This document shows positions 12,717-22,066 of a DNA stretch of 64,000 nucleotides, piece after piece (the first letter of the stretch is position 1; each line of letters opens with the position of its first letter). A program made the position numbers and the translations under genes. This stretch comes from Lebetimonas natsushimae (GTDB lineage Bacteria > Campylobacterota > Campylobacteria > Campylobacterales > Nautiliaceae), in contig NZ_BDME01000002.1 in the NCBI RefSeq assembly GCF_002335445.1, positions 1-64,000 on the forward strand, given 5' to 3'. A model generated the notes under the pieces. That model was given only the letters and a program-made list of their open reading frames with translations, was not told the origin of the DNA and made no database searches.

Positions 12717-13895
12717 TTATTTTACTTTTAATTTTATTAAGTCATAAATTATATTAATTTTTTCTTTCATTTCTTCTTTTGTTTTATATTTTAAAAACAC
12801 TATTCCAGCTTTATATGTTAAATAATCGTTAATAATATCCCCTTTTTTACCCCATATGAATTTTTTTATTATATTTTTTTTTATGGTTTTATCAAATATA
12901 ATATCTGCTAATATTCCATTTTTATTAGTCATTAAACAATGGCGAGTAATTAAATTATTATTTTTATTTACTGGATTATTAATTTTTTTGCCTATAAAAC
13001 TTTTTAAAATTAATTCAGCGTAATTTATATCTGTTGCATATTCAACTAATTCAAGATATAAATCGCCAGGAATTCTCCTACAAACTTCTATTATATAGAT
13101 TTCGTCATTTTTTAAAATAAACTGAGTATGAATAATTCCATCTTTTAAGTTTAATAATTTTGCAATTTTTTCAATATTGGTAATTAATTGTCTTGTTATT
13201 TTGCGGTTTATTGTTAAAGAAGTAGAAGCCCCTGCTACTAAATATTTATTTTTATAATAATATTCATCATCACAAAAATAAAAAATTATTTTTTTGTTTT
13301 TTATAATAGCTGTAAAACCATGATTTGTACCTTCAATAAATTCTTCAATAATAATTCTTTTTGCTTTTGATTTGTTAAAAGCTTCTTCTAAAGATTTTTT
13401 AATTTCTTTTATATTAAATTTATCAATTTTTGTAACACCTTTTCCACCACTTAGATCTACAGGTTTTATTATTATAGGGAATTTGAAATTTTTTATTTCA
13501 TTTATTGCTGAATTAAAATTAGAAAAACCTTTTGCTTTTGGAATAGGTATATTGTTTTCATTTGCAAATTTTTTAAAAAGATCTTTATTATGAATAATTT
13601 GAGAAACTTTATAATTATCAAAATTGCCTATATTTAATTTATCTGAAATATATGAAGCCGATAAAGCTGCAAAATCATTACTTCCAGGACATATCTCATC
13701 TATTTTTAAATTTTTAACTAAATTTAACATAGCTTCTTTATTGGAGTAATCTTCTTTTATATATTTATCAGAAAATTTATGTCCGATATCGGTTTCTTTG
13801 TTACCGGTTGTAATAACAAAATAACCTAATTCTTTTGCTACTTGAATTATAGGAATTTCAGCATGACTTCCACCCAAAATTAACATTTTTTTCAT
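12717..13895 (-). CDS. ATP-grasp carboxylate-amine ligase-like protein
   Basis: A 392-residue ATP-grasp protein of the PurK/CarB-like group. The N-terminal pre-ATP-grasp Rossmann subdomain shows LILGGSHAEIPIIQVA; the ATP-binding part has FPIIIKPVDLSGGKGV (phosphate loop), RIIIEEFIEGTNHG and, near residue 280, the metal-binding IYIIEVCRRIPGD. Such enzymes join a carboxylate to an amine through an acyl-phosphate. It lies between wecE, which makes an amino sugar, and the radical-SAM fusion, and overlaps the latter by four bases. A plausible role is attaching an amino or hydroxy acid to the free 4-amino group of Fuc4N, an inference from context only. Confidence 0.82.
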   Translation of the reverse strand: MKKMLILGGSHAEIPIIQVAKELGYFVITTGNKETDIGHKFSDKYIKEDYSNKEAMLNLVKNLKIDEICPGSNDFAALSASYISDKLNIGNFDNYKVSQIIHNKDLFKKFANENNIPIPKAKGFSNFNSAINEIKNFKFPIIIKPVDLSGGKGVTKIDKFNIKEIKKSLEEAFNKSKAKRIIIEEFIEGTNHGFTAIIKNKKIIFYFCDDEYYYKNKYLVAGASTSLTINRKITRQLITNIEKIAKLLNLKDGIIHTQFILKNDEIYIIEVCRRIPGDLYLELVEYATDINYAELILKSFIGKKINNPVNKNNNLITRHCLMTNKNGILADIIFDKTIKKNIIKKFIWGKKGDIINDYLTYKAGIVFLKYKTKEEMKEKINIIYDLIKLKVK

Positions 13896-16195
13896 ATGAT
13901 AACTTTTTCAATTAATCTATTTTTATTTATTCCCAATTTATTAAATTTTTTTATAATTAAAGGCGTATTTTGAGAAGCTGAAATAATTATTGGATAATTG
14001 TCGTCTACTAACTTATTTGAACTATAAACGGGATATCCGAAAAAATTTTTACCAATTTTTGATGAAGTGTCATCAACAATATATGCTATTTCTGTTTTTT
14101 TTATCAAATATGAATTTGTTAATAATTGTTTTGTTTGTACTCCTGCTCCCCATATAATTACTTTTTTATATAAATTAGGGTTGAATAAAAACTCATCATA
14201 ACCATAGTTTTTTAATTTTTTAATTAATTCATTATATTTATTATCATCAATTTTTAATCGTTGTCTTAAAAGATCATCTAAAAATACTATATTAGCTCCA
14301 TGTTGTTTTAATAGAGTATATAAAATAATTATAGCTACAATCGAATCAATATCAACAATTTCTTTTTTAAAATTAAAACTAATTTGAAAGTTATTTTTTA
14401 TTAAATTATATTTATTTATTAAGTTTACAAAATTTTTTATATTATTTAAATCTTTGTTTTCATCTAGGATGATATATTTTATAGTTATATTTCCATCGTT
14501 ATCGCATTTACTATATTTTTGTAAATTATTAAAAATTTTATAAAAAGATTTACTATTTCTAATATAAAAAAATGTTTTTTCTATTCCAGCATCAATGCTT
14601 GTAGTAATTCGTATTTTATTTTCTTTTAGAAAATTACAAATTTCTGGTACATATTTAGTTGCATTTGTGATAATTATTGGTTTAATTTTAGGAAATTTTT
14701 TTATAATAAAATTTAAAATTTCTAAAAAATTTTTATCTAATGTAGGCTCTCCACCGCCCCAAACTATTGATTTTATCTTTTTTAAAGAATTATTTTCATA
14801 TAGTCCTTGTATTAATTGTTTAACATTATATTTTGGTTTTTCTCCACCGTAATAAATTTCACTGCAATATATACATTTCATATTACAAATTGAATGATAT
14901 TCTAATGATAAATGTTCAACATTTAATTTATCAATATATCCCCACTCTTTAAATTCTAAAAATGGGCAATTTTTACATTCTTCAGCTTCATCTCGATTTA
15001 TTTTATAATATAAATTTTGTTTAGCTTTTAAAATATTCTCAGGAGTAATATTTTCTTTGTTTGCATTTAATAAGACAATATCCCCTTTCATTTTTCCATT
15101 ATCAAAAAATCTTTTACAGCATGTTCTTATTTCATTGTAAGATAAAAATAATGAATTATGCAGGTCATAACAACTCCAACTTTTTTTAGAAATATCTTTT
15201 AGAAATTTATTTATTTTTGTTATTTGCTTATCAATGTTATTTAAAAAATAATTTACAATCATAAAATATTTTGTATTTTTGTGTATTGTTTGTATTTTCT
15301 TTTTCAAATTTATAGATAATAAAGATTCAACTTGCAGTATTTTTTCATATAAATATTTATAAAGTTTTATTTGTTCTGTTTCTTTAACACAATTTCTGTA
15401 TATATTTAAAATTTCTACTGCTATTATATTAATTATGCCTATAATATAATGTTTTTTTATATTTTGTGAAAAAATTTTTTCTTTTTTTAGAAATTCATAT
15501 ATTTTTATAAATGATTTAAAATAGTCATCAATATGTTTTTTTGAAATTGTATTAATAATAGAGTTGCTTCTATTGAACTTTTTGTATATTTTTTTATCTA
15601 AAATATGTATTTTTTGCGCTTTTACATATGCTTGAAATATAAAATAAATATCTTCATGATATCCATTTTCAAATTTAATGTTATTGTACTTTAATAAATA
15701 GGTTGGAAATAATGTATAAATAACTGATCCATCCATACCCAATGAGATAAAATCTTTAATTAATTCAATTTTTTCTTTTTTTAAACTATTAAAATCATAT
15801 CGTCCTTCAAATTTTTGAATATTTTTATTAATAAATTTCCAATTATAAGCAATAATATCGTTATTTTTTAGATTATTTTCTTTTATAAAATTATGTAATT
15901 CAGAAATAGCAAAATTTTCTAATTCATCGTCACTGTCTAAAAATAATATCCAATCTCCTTCAGATTTTTCTATTCCAATATTTCTTGCAATACCAGGACC
16001 TGAATTTATGTTGGTTTTATAAATTTTTATTCTATAATCTTTTATATTTTTTACTATATTTAAAGTATTATCGATTGAACAATCATCAACTATTATTATT
16101 TCTAAGTTATTATATGTTTGATTTAAAACACTAATTATACTTCTAGCAATAGTTTTTTCAGAATTATATGTTGGAATAATTATAGAAAATTTCAT
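13892..16195 (-). CDS. GT2 glycosyltransferase-radical SAM-Rossmann fusion protein
   Basis: A 767-residue three-part protein. Residues 1 to about 230 are a family-2 glycosyltransferase (SIIIPTYNSEKTIARSI, IIIVDDCSIDNT, ILFLDSDDE; a later HEDIYF). A helical linker and a Cys-rich segment (CYDLHN, RTCCKRFF, ECKNCPF) follow. Residues 430-640 form a radical SAM domain with the 4Fe-4S ligands CNMKCIYC at 437-444 and the SAM-binding VWGGGEPTLD. The last 92 residues are a Rossmann-like domain (VIIWGAGVQTKQLL, PIIISASQNT). The ATG at 16195 is chosen because it makes an ATGA overlap with the upstream gene; an ATG at 16210 lacks a ribosome site. I know no characterised protein of this layout. Confidence 0.85.
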   Translation of the reverse strand: MKFSIIIPTYNSEKTIARSIISVLNQTYNNLEIIIVDDCSIDNTLNIVKNIKDYRIKIYKTNINSGPGIARNIGIEKSEGDWILFLDSDDELENFAISELHNFIKENNLKNNDIIAYNWKFINKNIQKFEGRYDFNSLKKEKIELIKDFISLGMDGSVIYTLFPTYLLKYNNIKFENGYHEDIYFIFQAYVKAQKIHILDKKIYKKFNRSNSIINTISKKHIDDYFKSFIKIYEFLKKEKIFSQNIKKHYIIGIINIIAVEILNIYRNCVKETEQIKLYKYLYEKILQVESLLSINLKKKIQTIHKNTKYFMIVNYFLNNIDKQITKINKFLKDISKKSWSCYDLHNSLFLSYNEIRTCCKRFFDNGKMKGDIVLLNANKENITPENILKAKQNLYYKINRDEAEECKNCPFLEFKEWGYIDKLNVEHLSLEYHSICNMKCIYCSEIYYGGEKPKYNVKQLIQGLYENNSLKKIKSIVWGGGEPTLDKNFLEILNFIIKKFPKIKPIIITNATKYVPEICNFLKENKIRITTSIDAGIEKTFFYIRNSKSFYKIFNNLQKYSKCDNDGNITIKYIILDENKDLNNIKNFVNLINKYNLIKNNFQISFNFKKEIVDIDSIVAIIILYTLLKQHGANIVFLDDLLRQRLKIDDNKYNELIKKLKNYGYDEFLFNPNLYKKVIIWGAGVQTKQLLTNSYLIKKTEIAYIVDDTSSKIGKNFFGYPVYSSNKLVDDNYPIIISASQNTPLIIKKFNKLGINKNRLIEKVII

Positions 16196-17286
16196 TGTAT
16201 ATTTTCCCATTTTTTATTTTTACTTGATTTATTCATAGCAGTTAATAATTTAAGCCCTTCAATAGCTTCCTCTATTCCAAAAACATATTCGTTCAATTGA
16301 TTATGTAATATTGAATCATAAATATCGCAATAATAATTTGCAAAAGCTTCTATAAATCCAATAGGATGACCTGCTTTGAATCTGTTGTATCTCTTTTTTT
16401 TAGAAATTATTGCATTTGGACTTTCTCTATCAATAATAAATTTATTTCCTGTATTATCGCAAAAATATAAATTTTCAGGTTTCATTTGATACCATGTTGC
16501 AGAACCTTTTTCTCCATATACCCTTACTTTTAGACCATTTCTATGACCAATAGCTGATTTACTAAACCAAATATTTGAAACGACATTACCAGTATAATTA
16601 ATTATAGCTATAGTATTATCTATAACATTAAAATTGCCGAAGTTATTATTAATTGCAATAATTTCTAAAGGTTTTTCTTCTATTAAAAAATATATAATAT
16701 TGTGTATATGACTTGCTAAATCTAAATATATTGTAGGTAAAATATAATCTTTAAGGCGCCAATCTTGAGGGTTTTTATTTAATTTAATAAAACTTTCTTG
16801 AGGCATTTCGATATGTATTTGATTAATTTTGCCTAATTTATTATTTTTTATCATATGTTTTAATTCTCGTAACATTGGATAACCAGTATAATTATATATT
16901 ACAGCTAAAAAACCATTATTTCTTTTTAAAGCTTTTTTTATTTCTGATGCTTCTTCCACTGATAAAGCAATAGCTTTTTCACAAATTACTTTTATGTTAT
17001 TATCTAAACATTTTATTATTTCATTTTTGTGGTTTGGTATTGGAGTTAATATTGATATTGCATCAATATTATTTTTTTCATATTTAATTAACTCTTCTAA
17101 ACTGTTATAACATCTCTTAATATCAATATCATAAATTTTTGCTGTTTGTAAATTTATTTTTTCATTTTTACTAAAGCATCCTGCTACCAATTCAAATTTT
17201 TTATCCATTTCAACTGCAATTCTGTGAACTTGACCTACTGCTGAATTTATGCCTCCTCCTAAAAATGCTATTTTTAATTTTTTCAT
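16192..17286 (-). CDS. Gfo/Idh/MocA-family oxidoreductase
   Basis: A 364-residue NAD(P)-dependent oxidoreductase. The N terminus IAFLGGGINSAVGQVHRIA is a dinucleotide-binding loop; ISILTPIPNHK and VICEKAIALSVEE replace the common EKP by EKA. The C-terminal domain shows IYLDLASHIHNIIYFL, AIGHRNGLKVRVYGEKGSATW and RFKAGHPIGFIEAF, seen in the inositol/sugar dehydrogenase subgroup whose members often act on UDP- or dTDP-sugars. It overlaps the GT2/radical-SAM gene by ATGA, suggesting the two work on the same sugar. Its substrate is unknown. Confidence 0.83.
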   Translation of the reverse strand: MKKLKIAFLGGGINSAVGQVHRIAVEMDKKFELVAGCFSKNEKINLQTAKIYDIDIKRCYNSLEELIKYEKNNIDAISILTPIPNHKNEIIKCLDNNIKVICEKAIALSVEEASEIKKALKRNNGFLAVIYNYTGYPMLRELKHMIKNNKLGKINQIHIEMPQESFIKLNKNPQDWRLKDYILPTIYLDLASHIHNIIYFLIEEKPLEIIAINNNFGNFNVIDNTIAIINYTGNVVSNIWFSKSAIGHRNGLKVRVYGEKGSATWYQMKPENLYFCDNTGNKFIIDRESPNAIISKKKRYNRFKAGHPIGFIEAFANYYCDIYDSILHNQLNEYVFGIEEAIEGLKLLTAMNKSSKNKKWENIQ

Positions 17287-17299
17287 ACATTGCCTTTTT

Positions 17300-18295
17300 T
17301 TAAATTATAAAAATATTTTCCCATTGCGCTTTTAAATTTTCAATGGAAAAATAAAATTTAATTATTTCTACATTTTTAGATAAATCTTTTTTTTCAAATA
17401 ATGTATTTTCTAAATTATTGTAATCATACACAATTATCTCTTTTTCTTGAAAGTATTTCCATAAACTGTTATTAGGTTTTAAATAGATTTTTTTACCCAT
17501 TCCTAATAAAGTAATAATATTGCCAAATGCTTGTTGCCTTTCATGAGCAAATATAGCTATATCAATGTTGCTTAAAAAGTTTAAATAATTTTTTAAAGGT
17601 ATAATTTTTTTAATGGGTATAAATTTATTTTTCATAAGATTTTTACCGTATTTTATAATTTTTTCAGCATATATTGTATCTCCATAAGATAAAGGAGCAT
17701 ATACTCTAATATTTTTATTTTTATATTTATAAAGTTTATTTAATATATCTTTATGATTATTAGTAGGATCTGCAGAATTTCCAATTTGAATATTTATAAT
17801 AGATTTTTTTTTTAATCTGGTATTTATTTCTTTGTAAATATTAGAAGGATAAGCAAAACAATTTATTCTTTTTCCTTTAATAGAATATTTATTAATTAAA
17901 TATTTATAATCCCATTTGTTTTCTGTAACAAAAAATTTTATATGTTTAATGGTTTCTTTTTTTATTTCACTTTGCTTTTCAGGAAAATAAAAATCTCCTC
18001 CCCACATTACCCAATAAGTTTTTTCAAAAAATTTTTCATTATTTAAAAGTATTTCGCAAAGTTTATCATACCAAAGACCATGGAGTATAATTTGTTTTGC
18101 TTTTTTCATATTTTTAATAAAAAATTCTTCTTGTGTAAAAATATCTTTTGTAATTGCATTTTCAAATTTTGAAATATTTTTTTCAGCACTACAAAGAATA
18201 AAAAAATGCTCATTTTTATCAAAATGATTATTAACAAATTCGATAAAAGGATAATTTATATGTTTTGAACTATCAGCCATTATATGAAGTATCAT
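17300..18295 (-). CDS. WecF-like GT56 4-acetamido-4,6-dideoxygalactosyltransferase
   Basis: A 331-residue protein of glycosyltransferase family 56, the family of WecF/RffT, which transfers Fuc4NAc from dTDP-Fuc4NAc to lipid-linked sugar. Recognisable blocks are HGLWYDKL, VMWGGDFYFP, the conserved INIQIGNSADPTNNHKDIL, VYAPLSYGD and the C-terminal FAHERQQAFGNIITLLGMGKK. Its presence with rfbA, rfbB and wecE argues that Fuc4N or a derivative is the donor. It is cytoplasmic or membrane-peripheral, with no obvious membrane helices. The four-base overlap with rfbB couples them. Confidence 0.85.
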   Translation of the reverse strand: MILHIMADSSKHINYPFIEFVNNHFDKNEHFFILCSAEKNISKFENAITKDIFTQEEFFIKNMKKAKQIILHGLWYDKLCEILLNNEKFFEKTYWVMWGGDFYFPEKQSEIKKETIKHIKFFVTENKWDYKYLINKYSIKGKRINCFAYPSNIYKEINTRLKKKSIINIQIGNSADPTNNHKDILNKLYKYKNKNIRVYAPLSYGDTIYAEKIIKYGKNLMKNKFIPIKKIIPLKNYLNFLSNIDIAIFAHERQQAFGNIITLLGMGKKIYLKPNNSLWKYFQEKEIIVYDYNNLENTLFEKKDLSKNVEIIKFYFSIENLKAQWENIFII

Positions 18296-19344
18296 TTATA
18301 TTTTTCCAAATACCACCTAACAGTCTTAACAATACCACTTTCAAAATTTTCATCTGCTCTCCAGCCAAGTTCATTTTCTATTTTACTTGCATCTATTGCA
18401 TATCTTCTATCATGTCCAGGTCTGTCAGATACAAAAGTTATAAGTTCCTTATAACTTTTTAGTTTTGAATGTTGAGTGTTAAGTTTTGAATTTTTTTTTA
18501 TAGGATATAATTCATCTAATATCTCACATATTTTATTTGCTATATAAATATTAGTTCTCTCATTTCTTCCACCAATATTATATGTGTCTCCATTTTTACC
18601 TTTATGATAAGCTAAATCTATTCCTTTACAGTGATCTAACACATAAAGCCAATCTCTTATATTTTTACCATCTCCGTATATAGGTATAGGGTTGCCTTGC
18701 AGGGCATTTCTTATAATTGTAGGTATCAGTTTTTCATCATGTTGTTTTGGTCCATAATTGTTTGAACAATTTGTAATAATTGTATTCATTCCGTATGTGT
18801 GATGATAACTTCTGATAATCATATCAGAACTTGCTTTACTAGCACTGTATGGTGAATTTGGAGCATAAGGTGTTTTTTCAGTAAAGAGTATATTAGGATC
18901 TTCCGGCAAAGTTCCATATACTTCATCAGTGGAAATATGGTGAAACCTGCAATCTTCATATCCTTCTTTATATTTAAAAGGTCCATCCATCCAATATTTA
19001 TAAGCCACATCTATTAATGTATAAGTACCATTTACATTTGTCTCTACAAAAACACCAGGATTTTTAATAGAATTATCTACATGAGATTCTGCCGCAAAAT
19101 GAATTACACTTTTTATATCAAATTCATCAAAAATGAATTCTACTAATTCCCTGTTGCAAATATCACCTTTTATAAATTTATATCTTGGATTATTTTTCAC
19201 TTCTTTTAAATTTTCTAAATTTCCCGCATATGTTAGTTTATCTAAATTGATTATTTTATATTCAGGATATTTTTCCAAAAAATACGGAATAAAATTGCTT
19301 CCTATAAACCCAGCCCCACCTGTTATAAGAATGTTTTTCAACAT
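18292..19344 (-). CDS. rfbB: dTDP-glucose 4,6-dehydratase, RfbB
   Basis: Converts dTDP-glucose to dTDP-4-keto-6-deoxyglucose. The extended SDR shows ITGGAGFIGSNFIPY, HFAAESHVDNSI, the catalytic STDEVYG and YSASKASSD, and DRPGHDRRYAID. It is 350 residues. Near residue 285 it carries an unusual stretch (YPIKKNSKLNTQHSKLKSYK region) coded by a low-complexity DNA repeat that lengthens the loop before the conserved ELITF. The gene abuts rfbA (one-base overlap) and supplies the substrate of WecE. Confidence 0.94.
   Translation of the reverse strand: MLKNILITGGAGFIGSNFIPYFLEKYPEYKIINLDKLTYAGNLENLKEVKNNPRYKFIKGDICNRELVEFIFDEFDIKSVIHFAAESHVDNSIKNPGVFVETNVNGTYTLIDVAYKYWMDGPFKYKEGYEDCRFHHISTDEVYGTLPEDPNILFTEKTPYAPNSPYSASKASSDMIIRSYHHTYGMNTIITNCSNNYGPKQHDEKLIPTIIRNALQGNPIPIYGDGKNIRDWLYVLDHCKGIDLAYHKGKNGDTYNIGGRNERTNIYIANKICEILDELYPIKKNSKLNTQHSKLKSYKELITFVSDRPGHDRRYAIDASKIENELGWRADENFESGIVKTVRWYLEKYK
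18433..18491. repeat. Palindrome plus direct repeats inside rfbB
   Basis: Two kinds of repeat sit side by side in the rfbB coding sequence. Positions 18433-18444 and 18448-18459 are perfect 12-base inverted arms (AAAAGTTATAAG / CTTATAACTTTT) with a three-base loop. Next to them AGTTTTGAAT occurs twice, at 18461-18470 and 18482-18491, separated by 11 bases. The direct repeats code for the extra loop residues in RfbB and keep the reading frame. Confidence 0.75.
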
Positions 19345-20216
19345 TAATCTCCTGCGATTTCCATTAAATATTTTCCATATTCAGTTTTTTCAAATTTTTT
19401 AGCTAATTTTTGAAGTTGATTTCTATCTATCCATTTATTATTGTAAGCAATTTCTTCTATACAAGCAACTTTTAAACCTGTTCTTTTTTCAATGGTTCTT
19501 ATAAAATTAGATGCATCAAGTAAACTGTCATGTGTTCCTGTATCAAACCATGCATATCCTCTGCCCAGAAGTTCTACTTTTAATCTGTTTTCTTTTAAAT
19601 ACATTTCATTTATTGAAGTAATTTCTAATTCACCTCTGGCACTTGGTTTGACATTGTAAGCTTTTTTAATAACATCATTTGGATAAAAATAAAGCCCTAC
19701 TACCGCATAATTACTTTTTGGATTTTTTGGCTTTTCTTCTATGCTTATTACTTTTCCGTTTTTATCAAATTCTACTATTCCATATTCCTGTGGGTTGTTT
19801 ACATTGTATCCAAAAATTACTGAATTGTTTTTTTTAACATTTTTTTTTGCATTATTTAATAAATCTATTAAACCGTGACCGTAAATAATATTATCACCTA
19901 ATACTAAACATACATTTTTATTTTCTATAAATTGCTCACCTAAAATAAATGCTTCTGCTATACCTTTTGCTTCTTCCTGAACTGCATATTTAATTTTTAA
20001 TCCCAATTGACTGCCATCTTTAAAGATTCTTTTGTAATTTTTTATATATTCATAATTTGAAATAATTAATATTTCTTTGATCTTACTTAACATTAATATG
20101 GAAAGTGGATAATATATCATTGGTTTATTATAAAGAGGAAGTAAATGTTTGGATATTCCTTTTGTTATAGGATATAGTCTTGTTCCTTTTCCTCCAGCTA
20201 GAATTATCCCTTTCAT
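19344..20216 (-). CDS. rfbA: Glucose-1-phosphate thymidylyltransferase, RfbA
   Basis: Makes dTDP-glucose from dTTP and glucose-1-phosphate. The nucleotidyltransferase signature [16 protein letters not shown], the metal-binding [30 protein letters not shown] and [18 protein letters not shown] are all present. At 290 residues it matches the standard enzyme. It overlaps the upstream glycosyltransferase by four bases and rfbB by one, so donor-sugar synthesis is co-expressed with the transferases. Confidence 0.95.
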   Translation of the reverse strand: MKGIILAGGKGTRLYPITKGISKHLLPLYNKPMIYYPLSILMLSKIKEILIISNYEYIKNYKRIFKDGSQLGLKIKYAVQEEAKGIAEAFILGEQFIENKNVCLVLGDNIIYGHGLIDLLNNAKKNVKKNNSVIFGYNVNNPQEYGIVEFDKNGKVISIEEKPKNPKSNYAVVGLYFYPNDVIKKAYNVKPSARGELEITSINEMYLKENRLKVELLGRGYAWFDTGTHDSLLDASNFIRTIEKRTGLKVACIEEIAYNNKWIDRNQLQKLAKKFEKTEYGKYLMEIAGD

Positions 20217-21988
20217 TTGTTAATAATTTTTAAAAAAATATTTTTTTTATTTTCATACCATTGTTTATATTCTAAATTTCCTATTTCCTCTCTTTTTTTG
20301 GCATTTTTAATTAAAGCGGTAACCATTTCTATATATTCTTTATCGTCATTTGCTATAAAAACTTTATTTTTTTTATTACTTTTTATTTTTCTTTTTATAT
20401 GAAAAATCACGGGTCGTTTTTTTGCAATAAATTCATCTTTACTTTTTCCTTGACCCAGTGGAAAACTGTCAGGCCAAATATCAATTACCCAACCATATAC
20501 ATGAGGATTTACCATACCGTTGAAAATAAATCTTTTTTTATCAATATTATATTTTTTCAATTTTTCTTTTATGCTGTTTTCATTTCCGTGTCCACACGCT
20601 AGATAAATTGTATTTGGATTTTGTTTCATAATTTCAGCAATTAATTTAATATATTCGTTACTGTCTATTTTTACAAATCTTCCAATAGTTCCAAGTATGA
20701 CAGTATCTTTTCCAAATTTTTTCAACAGTTTTTCTTTAATTTTTTTTGCTTCAATTTGATTCTGTTGTGATCCTATTAAAAATTCTTCATCTATCTGAAT
20801 ATCAAAAATTTTCCAATCATAATTTTTACATTCTTGGGGGAAATGACTAATTCTTAAATCTATATTTTCAATTTCACTTGTGCAATTTCCGTGAGACCAA
20901 AATATTTGTTTAGGGGCTGTTCGTGTAGAAAATAAAAAATTGGGAATTGCATATCCGAAAAAAGATATTAATATATCAATTTTATCTTTTAAAATCTGTT
21001 CTCTTAAATCAAGGGCTTTTTCTAAATGATTATAAAAATAACCGTCTTGATAAAATTTATATTGAGGGGTATAAACAGTAATTCCTAATTTTTTTAATTC
21101 TTCAATCCATAATTTATCATCTGGTTGTTTTTCAACATAATTCATTGAATAAACAAAAATTTCATAATTTTCTCTAAATTCATTATTTTTCATTAAAGTT
21201 TTCCATAATGAATATTCAACTATTAAAGGAGAAGTAGTTACTAATCTATCGATTAAAAAAGCAATTCTTTTTTTGTTGTTATTGTAATTATATGGTTTTG
21301 GTAATTTATGTTCTGATCCCCAGTTTTTAAAATATTGACTAAGAGGTTTTTCAATCATTTCATTAAATTTTTCCCATTCTTTTATAGTTTGGGATGAATT
21401 TCCATAAAAATGATAAATATAAAATTCAATATACATTATATCTTCAATATAATTCTGTTTCATTGCAAAATCTAATAATTTTTTAAAAATAGGAAGCTGT
21501 TCCAGCCAAAAAAGTTTTACAAAGATATTTGGATTGTGCCAAATATATAATATGTTTATAAAAACGCTTCTTCTTCTGTTGGCTTCTAAAGAAAAAAAAT
21601 ATTGAGGTTCGAGTATTTCTTTTAAAACTTCGATTAATAAATCCGGAGATAAGGCGGAAGGACTGTTTTTAAAAAAATCCAACGCATAATATATATCTTT
21701 TGTATTTAGTTTTTTATGATTAAAAAGCAGCGTTCTAAATAAAAAATCTTTTAGAGCATCTTTTTTCGAATTAAATATTTCTAAAATGAAAATTACATTG
21801 TTTATAATTGCCTTTTCTTCTTCTGTTGCATCATTGTAATAATTTTTAAGAGCGTTAATATTTTTTTGTAAAAAAGAATCTTTTTGAAATTTAATATTTC
21901 TTACTTTATCAAAATAATTTATATAATCATATGATGGAATGTCACCTTTTTTTAATATATTTATTATGTTTTCCCTAATTTTTACCAT
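20213..21988 (-). CDS. Large GT-B-type glycosyltransferase next to flagellin
   Basis: A 591-residue protein with an all-helical N-terminal half (about 230 residues, TPR-like in character) and a C-terminal GT-B-type transferase half: [20 protein letters not shown] begins the catalytic part, [13 protein letters not shown] starts the nucleotide-binding domain, and [20 protein letters not shown] resembles the UDP-binding loop of GT41/HMW1C-type protein glycosyltransferases. It is the first gene of the leftward operon and is divergent from flaA with only 101 bases between. A role in glycosylating flagellin or building the flagellar glycan is likely but unproven. Confidence 0.65.
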   Translation of the reverse strand: MVKIRENIINILKKGDIPSYDYINYFDKVRNIKFQKDSFLQKNINALKNYYNDATEEEKAIINNVIFILEIFNSKKDALKDFLFRTLLFNHKKLNTKDIYYALDFFKNSPSALSPDLLIEVLKEILEPQYFFSLEANRRRSVFINILYIWHNPNIFVKLFWLEQLPIFKKLLDFAMKQNYIEDIMYIEFYIYHFYGNSSQTIKEWEKFNEMIEKPLSQYFKNWGSEHKLPKPYNYNNNKKRIAFLIDRLVTTSPLIVEYSLWKTLMKNNEFRENYEIFVYSMNYVEKQPDDKLWIEELKKLGITVYTPQYKFYQDGYFYNHLEKALDLREQILKDKIDILISFFGYAIPNFLFSTRTAPKQIFWSHGNCTSEIENIDLRISHFPQECKNYDWKIFDIQIDEEFLIGSQQNQIEAKKIKEKLLKKFGKDTVILGTIGRFVKIDSNEYIKLIAEIMKQNPNTIYLACGHGNENSIKEKLKKYNIDKKRFIFNGMVNPHVYGWVIDIWPDSFPLGQGKSKDEFIAKKRPVIFHIKRKIKSNKKNKVFIANDDKEYIEMVTALIKNAKKREEIGNLEYKQWYENKKNIFLKIINK

Positions 21989-22007
21989 TTCTTACTTTTT
22001 TTTAAAA

Positions 22008-22037
22008 ATTATATCAAAAAAATTTTTTTAATGTCGA
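22008..22037 (-). promoter_or_regulatory. Sigma70-type promoter of the leftward glycan operon
   Basis: On the minus strand TCGACA (22037-22032) is followed after 18 bases by TATAAT (22013-22008), with the extended TTGATATAAT context seen at other promoters in this window. The predicted transcript begins about 12 bases before the ATG of the 591-residue glycosyltransferase. The -35 hexamer lies inside the -10 element of the flaA promoter on the opposite strand. Confidence 0.6.
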
Positions 22038-22040
22038 TAT
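22014..22040 (+). promoter_or_regulatory. Sigma28 (FliA) promoter of flaA
   Basis: TCAA at 22014-22017, a 15-base spacer and GTCGATAT at 22033-22040 match the FliA consensus TAAA-N15-GCCGATAA, and the CGATAT core matches the Campylobacter flaA -10. Transcription should begin near 22047, giving a leader of about 43 bases. This places the first flagellin gene in the late flagellar class. Confidence 0.8.
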
Positions 22041-22048
22041 ACCTTTAA

Positions 22049-22066
22049 GATGGCAAGGAAGCCATC
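22049..22066 (+). promoter_or_regulatory. flaA leader hairpin with CsrA-type loop
   Basis: GATGGC (22049-22054) and GCCATC (22061-22066) form a perfect six-base stem whose loop is AAGGAA, carrying the ANGGA core bound by CsrA. A second GGA lies in the ribosome site AAAAGGAG (22076-22083), the usual two-site arrangement of CsrA-repressed leaders. The hairpin would be at the very 5' end of the sigma28 transcript. Confidence 0.65.
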
